This document shows, in pieces, positions 45,770 through 54,595 of a stretch of DNA of 59,355 nt (position 1 is its first letter; the number at the start of each line of letters is the position of its first letter). The position numbers were made by a program, and so were the translations under genes. The DNA comes from Lachnospiraceae bacterium AM48-27BH (GTDB lineage Bacteria; Bacillota; Clostridia; Lachnospirales; Lachnospiraceae). The notes under the pieces were generated by a model, which saw nothing but the letters and a program-made list of their open reading frames with translations, did no database searches and was not told the origin of the DNA. The stretch lies in assembly GCA_003478355.1 (NCBI GenBank), contig QUFC01000023.1, forward strand, positions 1-59,355. The letters run 5' to 3'.

Positions 45770-46285
45770 TTACTGTTCCTGTCTATACACATCAATCTGG
45801 CAGCTCTTCATCGTTTCCAGCGCAGCAGCTTGCTTTTCTGGTGTAACTCCGGCGCAGCAGCTTACATCCACTGAAATTATCACCTCCGGATACTTAGCTT
45901 TCAGGATCAACGCATTGGAGACCACGCATATATCCGTGCAAACTCCAACCAGTTCAATCTCATCGTTTGATCCAAAGCCCTCCTAGTTAAGCCAGCCAAA
46001 GGTCGGTTTGTCTATATATTCGCAGTTTTCCACTTCCAGCTCCGGCACGATCTGCCAGCCTTCCGTTCCATTGATGCAGTGCTTCACTGGTAACTTTTTC
46101 CCCTCCGGCGTGTCCAGATAATTCTCCTCATGGGTATCCCTGGTAAGAATTATCCAATCCCCGCGGTCCGCATACTCTTTTACTTTTGCCTGCACATTTG
46201 GAACAATTGCCTGCGCTTCCTGATTGCCAAGAGTTCCTGTCACAAAATCGTTCTGCATGTCGATCACGATCAAAACCTTACCTAT
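45770..46285 (-). pseudogene. Cysteine hydrolase (isochorismatase/nicotinamidase-like) with an in-frame stop
   Basis: The frame begins VLIVIDMQNDFVTGTLG with the catalytic Asp, has RDTHEENYLDT and continues past TAG at 45983-45985 to GVCTDICVVSNALIL with the catalytic Cys, ending at 45770. The stop can be explained by TGG to TAG. The likely start is ATA at 46285, eight bases after GGAGG, where ATG would be expected; an upstream ATG at 46318 is in frame but has no ribosome site. It probably hydrolysed a small amide when intact. Confidence 0.82.
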
Positions 46286-46465
46286 TCCTCTTTCCTCCCG
46301 TTTTCCTAAATTATGCATTACCCTGCTATAATCAGAATATTTCGACTTCTGATGAAAATCTGCAACACCCCGAATACGGTTTCCCCCATTATACTACCGA
46401 TTTCCAATTAGCAAAAGAAAAAAGAGGATGCCCCTAAAGCATCCCTCTCAAGTTTCAAGCAATTT

Positions 46466-46786
46466 CTACTTTTCAATCCACCCTATAAAAGTATTAATCT
46501 TTTCAATATCCGATTCATTCATAGTCCGTAATTTTTCACACACTTTTCTGTATGTGGTATCTTCATCATCCAGTGGTGCGAAAAACTCTGCCGGCGTCAT
46601 ATCTAAATAGGCAATTATTTTAAACAGTTCTTTCAGAGACGGTAAGGCCGCTCCGCTAGTTATGCCACGTATATATGATCCACTTTTATCCAAATCCAGA
46701 CTCATTTTGTGCTCAGAAATGTTTTTGCTTAGTCTCAATTCCGTAATCCGTCTACGAACAAAATCCTCTTGCTGCGCATTGGCCAT
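46466..46786 (-). CDS. XRE-family HTH regulator
   Basis: 106 residues. The helix-turn-helix spans about residues 13-65 (ITELRLSKNISEHKMSLDLD, then GSYIRGITSGAALPSLKELF). A short C-terminal tail follows (DIEKINTFIGWIEK). Cytoplasmic DNA-binding regulator; target unknown. It has a good ribosome site (GGGAGG) and its own intergenic region. Confidence 0.85.
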   Translation of the reverse strand: MANAQQEDFVRRRITELRLSKNISEHKMSLDLDKSGSYIRGITSGAALPSLKELFKIIAYLDMTPAEFFAPLDDEDTTYRKVCEKLRTMNESDIEKINTFIGWIEK

Positions 46787-46996
46787 TTTCCCACCTCCCG
46801 TTTCAATTATTTTAGTATGAATTTGAAGATGGCGTTGGTTATAAAATTATCAATTTACATTTAATATGTTGCAATTCTAATGATTTTATTATCAATATAT
46901 TGTTTTAATTCATATTATCAATAGCAATACACAGCATTTTTCAAATGGAGCTATATCTATTGGGGATGTACGGGCAATCAGACGCTTAGAAACACT

Positions 46997-47037
46997 AATC
47001 GAGTAGGAGGCGGTTAGTCACCGCCTCCTACTCGATT
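46997..47037. repeat. Perfect 18-bp palindromic hairpin
   Basis: Arms AATCGAGTAGGAGGCGGT and ACCGCCTCCTACTCGATT pair without mismatch around loop TAGTC. No T-run follows on either strand. It sits in a 370-base gene-free stretch (46787-47159) that is otherwise AT-rich and empty. Confidence 0.85.
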
Positions 47038-47116
47038 GCACCCTTCTCATCTGATGAAAAGAATTTATTTTATCTTCACAAATGCCTTTCGCTCTTTCTA
47101 AAACATATCTTACTGC

Positions 47117-47161
47117 AATAGAAAAGCGTCCTCTGCTTTTATACAGGGACGCTTTTCTATT
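47117..47161 (-). terminator. Terminator of the 103-residue membrane protein gene
   Basis: Perfect 15-bp arms AATAGAAAAGCGTCC and GGACGCTTTTCTATT overlap the stop codon of the gene at 47160. Confidence 0.7.
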
Positions 47162-47471
47162 ACCAGCCATCTATTTTTCTAGCAAGTCCTGTTGGTATAA
47201 ACCACCACATAACTAATAAAATTATAAGTATTACATCCGCTACCTTCCCTAAAAATTGCAAAGGAATCATAGCAAATCCTATAATAGGTAACGTTAATAC
47301 TTGGATTATATATTGTACTAATTCCCCCAATGAGAAAGAACCAAAAAACTTCGGCGGCGGATCGTCATAAGGAAATTTTTCACGAAAATCATAAGGATAG
47401 AGTAAATGTTTAATATACAATACGACTGCAGTAATTATAACACATTCCGGGTAAAACTGTATATATTTCAT
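47160..47471 (-). CDS. Small polytopic membrane protein, unknown
   Basis: 103 residues with about three membrane segments and a Pro-rich loop (FPYDDPPPKFFGSFS). I do not recognise it. It starts five bases after the stop of the exported protein gene, so the two are one transcription unit and may act together at the membrane. Confidence 0.6.
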   Translation of the reverse strand: MKYIQFYPECVIITAVVLYIKHLLYPYDFREKFPYDDPPPKFFGSFSLGELVQYIIQVLTLPIIGFAMIPLQFLGKVADVILIILLVMWWFIPTGLARKIDGW

Positions 47472-47476
47472 ATTCG

Positions 47477-48598
47477 TTATATCCCCGCATAGTCAGAAAA
47501 GCGCAGTGCGTACCTGCCACTATAGCCGTACTGTAACGATAACCACGCCACATAATTAAAAAAATCTGTATATGTTTCGATAGTAAAACTAATCATTGTA
47601 GATGTTAAAGTTCCCAAAACAGATCCCGCTACTCCCGCACATCCACCAAGGATATAGCTGCAAACAACCACAGCCGAATTTTGAATCAATTTTTCCTTAT
47701 CAACTTCTCCATAATTTAAGAGAATAGTATCATCTTCCATATACTGTTGAACTAAAGCATTCAAGCGAACATTTGGATCTTCCGAACACTTGGATATCAT
47801 CTGATTTACCATCCACTTTGAATCCTCACAAAGATCTTCTTTATTTAAGCTCGCGTCAAATCCATTGAGCAATTCAGCCAATGCTGTAGAAAAAACATTT
47901 CTTGTAAGAACAAAATGTTCATATCCTTCTGTTAACGTCTCATAATTACCTTTTAATGAAGAAATCCCAGAAGCCAGTGACCCAACTTTTTGTATCGAAC
48001 TTGAAACCTTTGTTGAACTCATATAAGTATCATATGCCTGTCGATCAGAAGCCGTCAGCCACCTTGCCAAAGCTCCATCAGGACCTGAACGTTGTTCTCC
48101 ATCTAAAAGTAAAGCAGCCTTTCCCTGATTCCAAAAATAATCTTTTCGATCTACATAATGAGATATAAACATATACTTTGCTTCTTTGGCTATATCTTTT
48201 GCACGGTTCTGCTCGATGCTCCATTCAGCACAATCTATCGAATACGCAATAGATGTCGCTTTTGCCTCTTGTAACTCCTCGTCCTGAGCTAACGTTTCTA
48301 TTCTATATATACTTCTTGAAGCGAGGTAATCATTGAGGAAAGCTTCCGCATCCGTCTCCCAATCATCAGTGATATTAAGATTTGAAAAATCTTCAACACT
48401 AAATTTAGTTTTGGTTGTATCTTCGAATTCTGACACAGCTTCCGCAGCTGCTAAGCCACTTACAAGGAAGTCATGCACTTCCGTACTATTGGAAGCTCGT
48501 CCTTGAGTTGATTCACTTGCAAAAGTCGATGCAGCAGTTGAGCACATTATGATACTCAATGTTAAGCCAAATGCAACAAAACGCTTGAAAGTTTTCAT
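47477..48598 (-). CDS. Exported protein of unknown function
   Basis: 373 residues. The N-terminus MKTFKRFVAFGLTLSIIMCS is a signal peptide with likely cleavage after STFA. The body is mainly helical, with a hydrophobic Gly-rich stretch near residues 305-335 (VVVCSYILGGCAGVAGSVLG) that could insert into a membrane. No known domain recognised. Start at 48598 is behind GGAGGAAATT. An exported helical protein with a hydrophobic hairpin and a small membrane partner could be a toxin-immunity type pair, but this is only a guess. Confidence 0.6.
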   Translation of the reverse strand: MKTFKRFVAFGLTLSIIMCSTAASTFASESTQGRASNSTEVHDFLVSGLAAAEAVSEFEDTTKTKFSVEDFSNLNITDDWETDAEAFLNDYLASRSIYRIETLAQDEELQEAKATSIAYSIDCAEWSIEQNRAKDIAKEAKYMFISHYVDRKDYFWNQGKAALLLDGEQRSGPDGALARWLTASDRQAYDTYMSSTKVSSSIQKVGSLASGISSLKGNYETLTEGYEHFVLTRNVFSTALAELLNGFDASLNKEDLCEDSKWMVNQMISKCSEDPNVRLNALVQQYMEDDTILLNYGEVDKEKLIQNSAVVVCSYILGGCAGVAGSVLGTLTSTMISFTIETYTDFFNYVAWLSLQYGYSGRYALRFSDYAGI

Positions 48599-48725
48599 TC
48601 AATTTCCTCCCATTAATCTCAGTTTATTTGTATTAATGATATTACATTTTTTATATTCTGTCAAGTATCTTATTGCATTATCAAAATTCTGAAACATTTT
48701 ATAATAAACCTATTTTCTCTATTTT

Positions 48726-48968
48726 TTGTGGTGGGCCACGTCACTTGTTTACTATATTTTGGGAGATGATCTGAATCACCATTATGGTGGAGTTGCCAGA
48801 TACCAAGATAGTACCGGAAAATATGGCCATCTATCAAGCGAGGGGCACATACTTACAGAAGCAATCTATACAGAGGTAACTATCTTTGACTCTAATAAAG
48901 CACATGTAAAAACCGAAGACGGCTCTGAATATGATATCGATAGCTATGGTCGGCAAATCGACTATTAA
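48726..48968 (+). pseudogene. WG-repeat-like fragment
   Basis: 80 codons on the plus strand. The segment GKYGHLSSEGHILTEAIYTE looks like a WG-type beta repeat, but the start has no ribosome site and the N-terminus (MWWATSLVYYIL) is not natural for such a protein. It is probably the remainder of a larger gene. Confidence 0.35.
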
Positions 48969-49509
48969 TTTTGATTCTGAAGTAAATGCGTCACTTGCTG
49001 AGGTAGTGCTGGATGTCTCATCCAGCATGTAGGACGGGTACCGTCCTGGACCGAAAGGGATGGCTTCGCCGGGAGACTGGAAGGCTCCCAAAAGAACAAA
49101 TTAAGGGGCTAAATGCCCTGCGTGGAACTTGTTTCCACTAATTTGCTTAGTGCAAAATAGTGGACGCCATAACCTAAAAAGTCACGAAGCGCCATAAGGG
49201 ACGAAAAAGCAGTGTGGCATAATTCACGCAGGATGAGAAATTCTTCTTTTGATAGATGTTTTAGTTGTTGGCATACTTTCAGATACAATGGGCTCCCCTC
49301 CTCTCCAAAAAGAACATGCGTTCTAAATAATTATAACATACTGATGAAGAAAATGAAAGAACTTGAATGTATATTTAAATTCCAGTTGGCAAGAGTAAAT
49401 TCCAGTCTTATGGAAATTACTTCCGCACATATATTTGAGATATTGTCTTTGATAATCATTACTCCGTATAATGTACTCGCAGCTGATTACTCTACTTCTA
49501 CAAATGTGG
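48969..49509. other. Unassigned stretch with short stem-loops
   Basis: No intact gene. At 49000-49100 short stems occur (GCTGGATG/CATCCAGC, AGGACGG/CCGTCCT) in GC-richer DNA, then AT-rich sequence to 49509. It may hold a structured RNA or a degraded coding segment; I could not identify it. Confidence 0.4.
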
Positions 49510-49740
49510 TAGTTATTAGACTTTGCTGTCTTTCGCCAGCTTATCTCTCGAAGCCTAGCCTCATATGCGATTTCTGTCCGTCGGACCAAGGATTTGCCTA
49601 CAGCTTCCTTCAGATTCCACCTCACGATGGATACCCTTGCTGTTCAGCTATACATTTCCCACTACCTGGGCATGTTCAGGACTTTCACCTGCGAGAGCGC
49701 GCCCATGGCGCGCAAACGAAACGTGCGCCGCCGGGCGCAC
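49510..49740 (-). mobile_element. Group II intron, 5' fragment
   Basis: On the minus strand the sequence starts GTGCGCCCGG at 49740 and has CAGGTGAAAGTCCTG, AAGGGTATCCATCGTGAGG, GGAATCTGAAGGAAGC and AGATAAGCTGGC, the order of conserved words in domain I of a bacterial group II intron. No reverse transcriptase or domain V follows, so only the 5' part remains. It begins two to three bases after the T-run of the terminator at 49743-49784, the favoured place for class C introns. Confidence 0.8.
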
Positions 49741-49742
49741 AT

Positions 49743-49784
49743 AAAAAACCCAGACACGATTATCACTGATCTCTGTCTGGGTTT
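49743..49784 (-). terminator. Terminator of the ubiquitin-like operon
   Basis: Arms AAACCCAGACA and TGTCTGGGTTT, followed on the minus strand by TTTTTTAT. It lies eight bases after the HolA stop and ends the operon that starts at 57363. Confidence 0.85.
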
Positions 49785-49791
49785 CTTCCTA

Positions 49792-50712
49792 TTATAATGT
49801 AATCAATTTTGCCATAGTCTGGATAAATAGATTTCTCTCGTTTCCAAAAGAAATTTTCGTTCTGTTCATTGCCTCTATCAATATCGACATTACCGTATCC
49901 AATCGCTCTTCCGGTAATTTCCGATAGGCCCGTATTCCCCGCATCTGCTTTTCCGTAAGGCCTAAAAGCTTTAAAATTTCATTTTCCTTCATATCTGACA
50001 ACAATAACGCTTTTTTCGCAACCCGGTAATTCCGAAGAAGCAGCCCATAAAGCTTAAGGCTATTATTCCCATGATCGAACAACTCCACCGCAAGCTTCAT
50101 ACCTTCCATAGGATCCAGTAAAAGCTTTGATGCCAATTCCCAGCTTTTCCCCACTGCTGCAGGAACAACCTGGTCAATCGTCTCTTTGTTCACTCCAGTA
50201 TCCATGGACGCAAATGCAATCTGTTTAATGAAAATAGCTATCTGGTAAAGATCTGTCGTCTCATCTTTCCCGTCTCTGCGTTCCTGGTATGCATAAGCGC
50301 TCCTGTCAATAAAATATCGTAGCATCGGCTCCGGTATTGGACAATCTAAGGACTGAAAAGCTTTTTGGATCCAACATTGATAAGACTTTCCATTCAGCTT
50401 ATCACAACATATGCCATGCTTACTTTTCCATGCATTCCAGTCCTTGCTGTTGTCAGGCTTTTCCGTCCGAATGATCAAACAGGAACTTTCCGGACACTCT
50501 TCCATAAGATACAAGAGTTCCTTCCTCTCTTTTTTCACATCCTCCACCTTATAAATGGCACATGGTACACCAAAGAATGAAATGCTCTGCAGAAATTCTT
50601 TCACTCCATCCATGTCATCAAATACCTGCACATAATATGCCGTATTTTCTGCTAATTTCCGTACTTCATGGTCAATACGGTATGGTTCCGTTCCATATAC
50701 AATTTTCACCAT
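49792..50712 (-). CDS. DNA polymerase III delta subunit (HolA) paralogue
   Basis: About 306 residues. The start KIVYGTEPYRIDHEVRKLAE, the DVKKERKELLYLMEECPESS middle and the C-terminal helical collar domain (NSLKLYGLLLRNYRVAKKAL, EILKLLGLTEKQMRGI) follow HolA. In the cell the delta subunit opens the sliding clamp. Here the gene is last in the E1/E2/JAB operon, so it is likely a dedicated paralogue rather than the housekeeping gene. The family Cys/Lys details cannot be judged. The start could also be the GTG at 50721. Confidence 0.78.
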   Translation of the reverse strand: MVKIVYGTEPYRIDHEVRKLAENTAYYVQVFDDMDGVKEFLQSISFFGVPCAIYKVEDVKKERKELLYLMEECPESSCLIIRTEKPDNSKDWNAWKSKHGICCDKLNGKSYQCWIQKAFQSLDCPIPEPMLRYFIDRSAYAYQERRDGKDETTDLYQIAIFIKQIAFASMDTGVNKETIDQVVPAAVGKSWELASKLLLDPMEGMKLAVELFDHGNNSLKLYGLLLRNYRVAKKALLLSDMKENEILKLLGLTEKQMRGIRAYRKLPEERLDTVMSILIEAMNRTKISFGNERNLFIQTMAKLITL

Positions 50713-50777
50713 TTTCTCCACTCACTTTCTCAGTAATTCGTACTCAATGAAGCGAAGCCGTGCCCTCATTGGTTACA

Positions 50778-51557
50778 CTATAATGGCTGCGCTTCCTGTT
50801 CCATGACAGAATGTTTAAAAAATTCTTCGACATTTCCATTTAACTTTCCATACAGCATCTGTAATAATGGGATAAGATTCCATGACAAGAAGCCAATCCC
50901 ATATGTGATTTCCACGTATCCATCGCAAAATCCAGTTTCGGAAGGATATATCATAATGAAAAAATCTTCAAATGAAATCACAAAATAATCCAGTTCCATG
51001 AAAATATCCGTTTCAGAAAGAAGCGGTGCATTTTCTCCTTTTATGAGTACAATGACAAACTCTCGCTCTTCTCCATAAAAATCGCATCGGAATTCATCAA
51101 ATGCTCTGTAAAATGCCGCCTTCTGATCCCTGGACAATATATGATCCAGATCCTCCAATTCAGCAACTTCCAATAATTCAAACCCTAATGCCTTCATAAT
51201 GGCATCAATCGTTCTTTTCCTCTGTCCATCTGCCACTTTCAATCCCTCAGAGCATTCATCACTGACAATACATAGAAGATTTTCAACCGGTACATCCTCC
51301 ATTCTTAGTTCTGCCGTCTCATACTCACAGGTTATAATACCTGCTTTGATCAGCCGGTTTACTAAATGGCTGACCCACATCTGATAATGTGGATAATACC
51401 TGGCAGATCTGCCCATGTTGGAATTTGCATACGCATATGCCTCTTCTTCGTTGCAACCCCCCTGTTGAAAATAGTCCATCTGATCCAGATAACTCCACGG
51501 ACAGAAAGCACCTTCTATCCTTTTCATGAGCCGGATCACCTGTTTTAATACTTCCAC
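50778..51557 (-). CDS. Ubiquitin-like operon protein, unknown (A)
   Basis: 259 residues from a GTG at 51557 behind AAAGGAGGA, overlapping the preceding gene by 13 bases. No membrane span or signal peptide. Visible features: an aromatic N-terminal part (FCPWSYLDQMDYFQQGG), a middle helical part and a C-terminal beta-rich part with FVISFEDFFIMIYPSE. No family recognised. Tight overlap shows that it belongs with the E1/E2/JAB genes. Confidence 0.65.
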   Translation of the reverse strand: MEVLKQVIRLMKRIEGAFCPWSYLDQMDYFQQGGCNEEEAYAYANSNMGRSARYYPHYQMWVSHLVNRLIKAGIITCEYETAELRMEDVPVENLLCIVSDECSEGLKVADGQRKRTIDAIMKALGFELLEVAELEDLDHILSRDQKAAFYRAFDEFRCDFYGEEREFVIVLIKGENAPLLSETDIFMELDYFVISFEDFFIMIYPSETGFCDGYVEITYGIGFLSWNLIPLLQMLYGKLNGNVEEFFKHSVMEQEAQPL

Positions 51558-52030
51558 AAGCGCTCCTCCTTTAGCCGATAACACATTTCCAATTTCGCAG
51601 CAAGCAGACATGTTTTCCAGGCCGGCACATTATCTTTGTATGTACCATAGGAAATATAAAGACCGCCTCCATTAAACACATTGCCAAATACATTTAAGCC
51701 TCTTTGATCGGTCTGCTGGTTATCTTGAAGCACCAGCATAAGGTATGGTTCATCCTGATCATAAAGTTTCAGTAAATTATGATACTGTTCATAATTCATT
51801 CTGCATTTTGCAAGAATAGGTTCCAGGATCTGTTCTGCAGATGTTGTCACTCCACAGAAAACAACCTGGTATCCTATTTTTTCAATCAGATACCGATAAG
51901 CTTTTGCAAAACTGTCATAATATTCGTATAGATTTTCCGGAAAATGTTCTTCCGCAAATTCATTCTCCCATGCGTACCGGAACAATATGTATTCACAAAA
52001 GTGTTCCTTATAATTGCTCAGATTTAGCAT
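51545..52030 (-). CDS. Ubiquitin-like operon protein, unknown (B)
   Basis: 161 residues; start at 52030 directly behind GGAGGAG, overlapping the upstream gene by seven bases. It has many Tyr (FPENLYEYYDSFAKAYRY) and a strand-rich C-terminal half with VFGNVFNGGGLYISYGTYK. No signal peptide or known motif. Cytoplasmic. Confidence 0.65.
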   Translation of the reverse strand: MLNLSNYKEHFCEYILFRYAWENEFAEEHFPENLYEYYDSFAKAYRYLIEKIGYQVVFCGVTTSAEQILEPILAKCRMNYEQYHNLLKLYDQDEPYLMLVLQDNQQTDQRGLNVFGNVFNGGGLYISYGTYKDNVPAWKTCLLAAKLEMCYRLKEERLWKY

Positions 52031-52725
52031 ACTCCTCCTGCCTTTCCTAACACATAAAGAACAATCCCGCATAGGTCACATACCGGGGATACTGGAAACA
52101 TGTCCTCCCAGCCGGTGTTCTCTTCTGGATTATATAACCAGTAGGAATGATCAGCAATCTGAATAAAGTCTGTCCCAGCCGAATACGAAACACTTAAAGA
52201 CCGGCAAAACAGATCATATGCTTCAAATGCAATTTCACAAAGTCTCCGATCCTTACTTTTTTCGTACCAGCTTATTACCTGCTCCACAACGTCCAAAGTA
52301 AGTACCATCGTTCCACATTCCCCCAGATATTCCTTCAGCTCTGCTCTTACTTCTTCTGGAAAAAGTTCCAAGGTTTCTGTATCATCCTCACTGGCAGAAA
52401 CTACATCAGTGAATCCAATAATTCCAGGATATGGAGTTTCTACACAAAAGAGTACTTCTTCATTTTCACTGATGAAGTCATCTTCATCGTCTGACTCAAT
52501 CCATTCGATCGATAAATCATAAACTTCCCCCACTTCAATCCCATATTCCTGCAGGATGCGTTGTACCGCTACCTGTAAAAGTTCCATCTTCATGCAGTTA
52601 TCCCGAAAAGAATAATCAAAGCATTTTTCATACTGCATCAGACGCTTTGCATAGGCAATGATCTTACGCAGTTCTTCCGGATGATCGAAGAGCTGCTGAT
52701 AACGCTCTTTATTCACTATCTTCAA
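52024..52725 (-). CDS. Ubiquitin-like operon protein, unknown (C)
   Basis: 233 residues from a TTG at 52725, six bases after AAAGGGGA; an ATG at 52752 is in frame but lacks a site. The protein is acidic (WIESDDEDDFISENEEVLF) and ends in a Cys-rich PVCDLCGIVLYVLGKAGG. It overlaps the E1 gene by 17 bases. No family recognised; it may occupy the place of one of the unassigned PRTRC proteins but shows no clear likeness. Confidence 0.6.
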   Translation of the reverse strand: MKIVNKERYQQLFDHPEELRKIIAYAKRLMQYEKCFDYSFRDNCMKMELLQVAVQRILQEYGIEVGEVYDLSIEWIESDDEDDFISENEEVLFCVETPYPGIIGFTDVVSASEDDTETLELFPEEVRAELKEYLGECGTMVLTLDVVEQVISWYEKSKDRRLCEIAFEAYDLFCRSLSVSYSAGTDFIQIADHSYWLYNPEENTGWEDMFPVSPVCDLCGIVLYVLGKAGGVC

Positions 52726-54130
52726 AAAATATTCCCCTTTCTGCCCCCGCATTTACCGGAATAACATTTCCCTTAAACACATCAAAATAAACTATTTTAT
52801 ATGGAAGGAACCCGTTTCTTAAAATTCCGAGAGTAGCTGATAAAGCCAGCATCGCCGCAGCCATATTGGTAATCCGATGCTGCGGTGAAGACTGGTTGAT
52901 CACCCCACAGCTTAATTCACTTGCCCGTTTTTCCCGGCTTCGCATGATTTCCGGGAAATAATACGGCCTGGAAGGCGACAGCATCTTTCCATTCTTTTTG
53001 ACTGCAGCTACAACCTCGCCAGTGTGAAATTCATTTGCCGCATCGATCCAGATACCAGTAGGTGTCTGACGGAACCATTTTTCCATTTCCTGTCTGGCCC
53101 GGTGATTATCAACTGACCCAATCAGGATCGGGACCGTGCGTCTATAATACGCTCCTGACATCTGTTTAAAGACCACTTTTAACTGCTCTGCGGAGTCAAT
53201 GTACATTGGATATGCTCTTACTTCGATCCCATAATGGTCTCTAAGAGCTTGTGCCAGTACCATTGCCTTATGCTGGCCAACATCATCTTTCAGGAAATTC
53301 TGACGGTCAAGGTTCTTCTGCTCCACCCGGTCTCCATCGATTATGGACAATGCATAGGAGTTGCGTTCCTCCTTCGTTAAGGATGAAAGGATCGCCCCTA
53401 ATTCCTTCAGATAATAAGAACCGGTCCCACCAGTGCCTACCACAACCAGTTGATAATGATAAACTTCGGTTGATTTCCGGCCCAGAGAAAGATCCAGCTT
53501 CTGGTCGTTATGAAGCTGTGGTCCTATTTGGGCCATTTTTTCATTCACACAAAATGTCCCGCATTCAATCTGTCCTTCTTCATAGACAGCCACAATCTTT
53601 GACATAGCAAGGTTCACCAAAAACATTCTTTCCAAATGCTTCCAGACAAAATCTTCGCTTTTCTCTTCCGTATTTGAAAAAAATAGTTTCTCTCCGCTTC
53701 CGTCATCCACATACAGCTCTGCATCTCCGAATTTCAGATACAGTTTTCTTTTCGCAGACAGTTTTTTCCATTCCATTCGGTAGTCTCCGGGAATACTCCC
53801 ATCGCTGCAATCAATCATAAAAACATAATCCCGTTTGGAAATCTGTAGTACTGGACTGTCTACAGAAAAATCTCCCGGAACAGCCATTACCTCATAGTCA
53901 TACTGTTCTTTCAAAAGTTCTGATAATAAAAGTGCCCTGTTCTGGCCAAGATCCTCCCGGATATAGACTGCGCCAAGGTCCTCTTTACCGATTGAACCAG
54001 GATCAAAAACCGTAATATCCGTCCGGATCAAATTTTCCTGTTTCATATGAAGATACGCAATCATTTCCTTTAAAAAGAAGGAGCCGGTCAAGCCAGCTCC
54101 TATCACAATTACATGCAGATTAATACGCAT
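52709..54130 (-). CDS. E1-like protein with two tandem ThiF domains
   Basis: 473 residues. E1 enzymes adenylate the C-terminus of a ubiquitin-like protein and pass it on as a thioester. Domain 2 (about 225-470) has all adenylation motifs: GTGGTG (232-237), Asp265/Asp267, NLDRQ (273-277), DDVG and Lys288, and SVDN (339-342); Cys408 in ELSCGVINQ is a candidate catalytic Cys. Domain 1 (1-215) has the nucleotide loop GAGLTG (11-16) and a matching DLGQNRA helix but lost NLxRQ, so it is probably inactive. The order inactive-then-active recalls eukaryotic UBA1. It overlaps both neighbours by 11-17 bases. Intact. Confidence 0.85.
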   Translation of the reverse strand: MRINLHVIVIGAGLTGSFFLKEMIAYLHMKQENLIRTDITVFDPGSIGKEDLGAVYIREDLGQNRALLLSELLKEQYDYEVMAVPGDFSVDSPVLQISKRDYVFMIDCSDGSIPGDYRMEWKKLSAKRKLYLKFGDAELYVDDGSGEKLFFSNTEEKSEDFVWKHLERMFLVNLAMSKIVAVYEEGQIECGTFCVNEKMAQIGPQLHNDQKLDLSLGRKSTEVYHYQLVVVGTGGTGSYYLKELGAILSSLTKEERNSYALSIIDGDRVEQKNLDRQNFLKDDVGQHKAMVLAQALRDHYGIEVRAYPMYIDSAEQLKVVFKQMSGAYYRRTVPILIGSVDNHRARQEMEKWFRQTPTGIWIDAANEFHTGEVVAAVKKNGKMLSPSRPYYFPEIMRSREKRASELSCGVINQSSPQHRITNMAAAMLALSATLGILRNGFLPYKIVYFDVFKGNVIPVNAGAERGIFFEDSE

Positions 54131-54578
54131 GTTTGTTTCTCCTTTCCCTGTTTACCATAAATTCTGGCAGTTTTAACACATCCGGCATCTCTTTTGTCCT
54201 TTCTTCAGATTCCAGAACGTATTGTAAAAGAAGCGCTTCCTGGCGCTTTTGGATCCTCCTGGCCGCTGCACGCTGCCGGGATCTCTTTTTCCTTGTGAGA
54301 CAGCTATACCCCTTCGCCAAACATAGTCTGATCAGCTTCATCACACCATGCAGCAATAAGGATATAATAACCACAACAAAAAAGGCTTCCATAAGCACCA
54401 GAATACCAATTCCAATGATAAAAAGACTGCTATCCTCTAACAATGCAATTTCCGTTCCTGTAAGATAGGCTCTCTCTGACTTTGCATTCAGGGATTCCTG
54501 CATTGTTATCTCACTCTGCATCGCCCGGAATGCCCAACCGAACAGAAACCGGCCATACTCCTCCAATTTTTCAATCAT
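54120..54578 (-). CDS. Single-span membrane protein in ubiquitin-like operon
   Basis: 152 residues with one long hydrophobic stretch (about 51-83), a Glu-rich N-terminal part and a strongly basic stretch after the span (TRKKRSRQRAAARRIQKRQE), so the C-terminus should be inside. Start at 54578 has GGAGGGGG. It may tether the E1/E2/JAB proteins to the membrane. It overlaps the E1 gene by 11 bases. No family recognised. Confidence 0.65.
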   Translation of the reverse strand: MIEKLEEYGRFLFGWAFRAMQSEITMQESLNAKSERAYLTGTEIALLEDSSLFIIGIGILVLMEAFFVVVIISLLLHGVMKLIRLCLAKGYSCLTRKKRSRQRAAARRIQKRQEALLLQYVLESEERTKEMPDVLKLPEFMVNRERRNKHAY

Positions 54579-54595
54579 AAACCTACCCCCTCCGA

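Noticed and set aside
48990..49090. Possible VWA motif (VVLDVSSSM) in a plus-strand frame
   Set aside because: The frame has a stop right after the motif and no other VWA features; likely chance.
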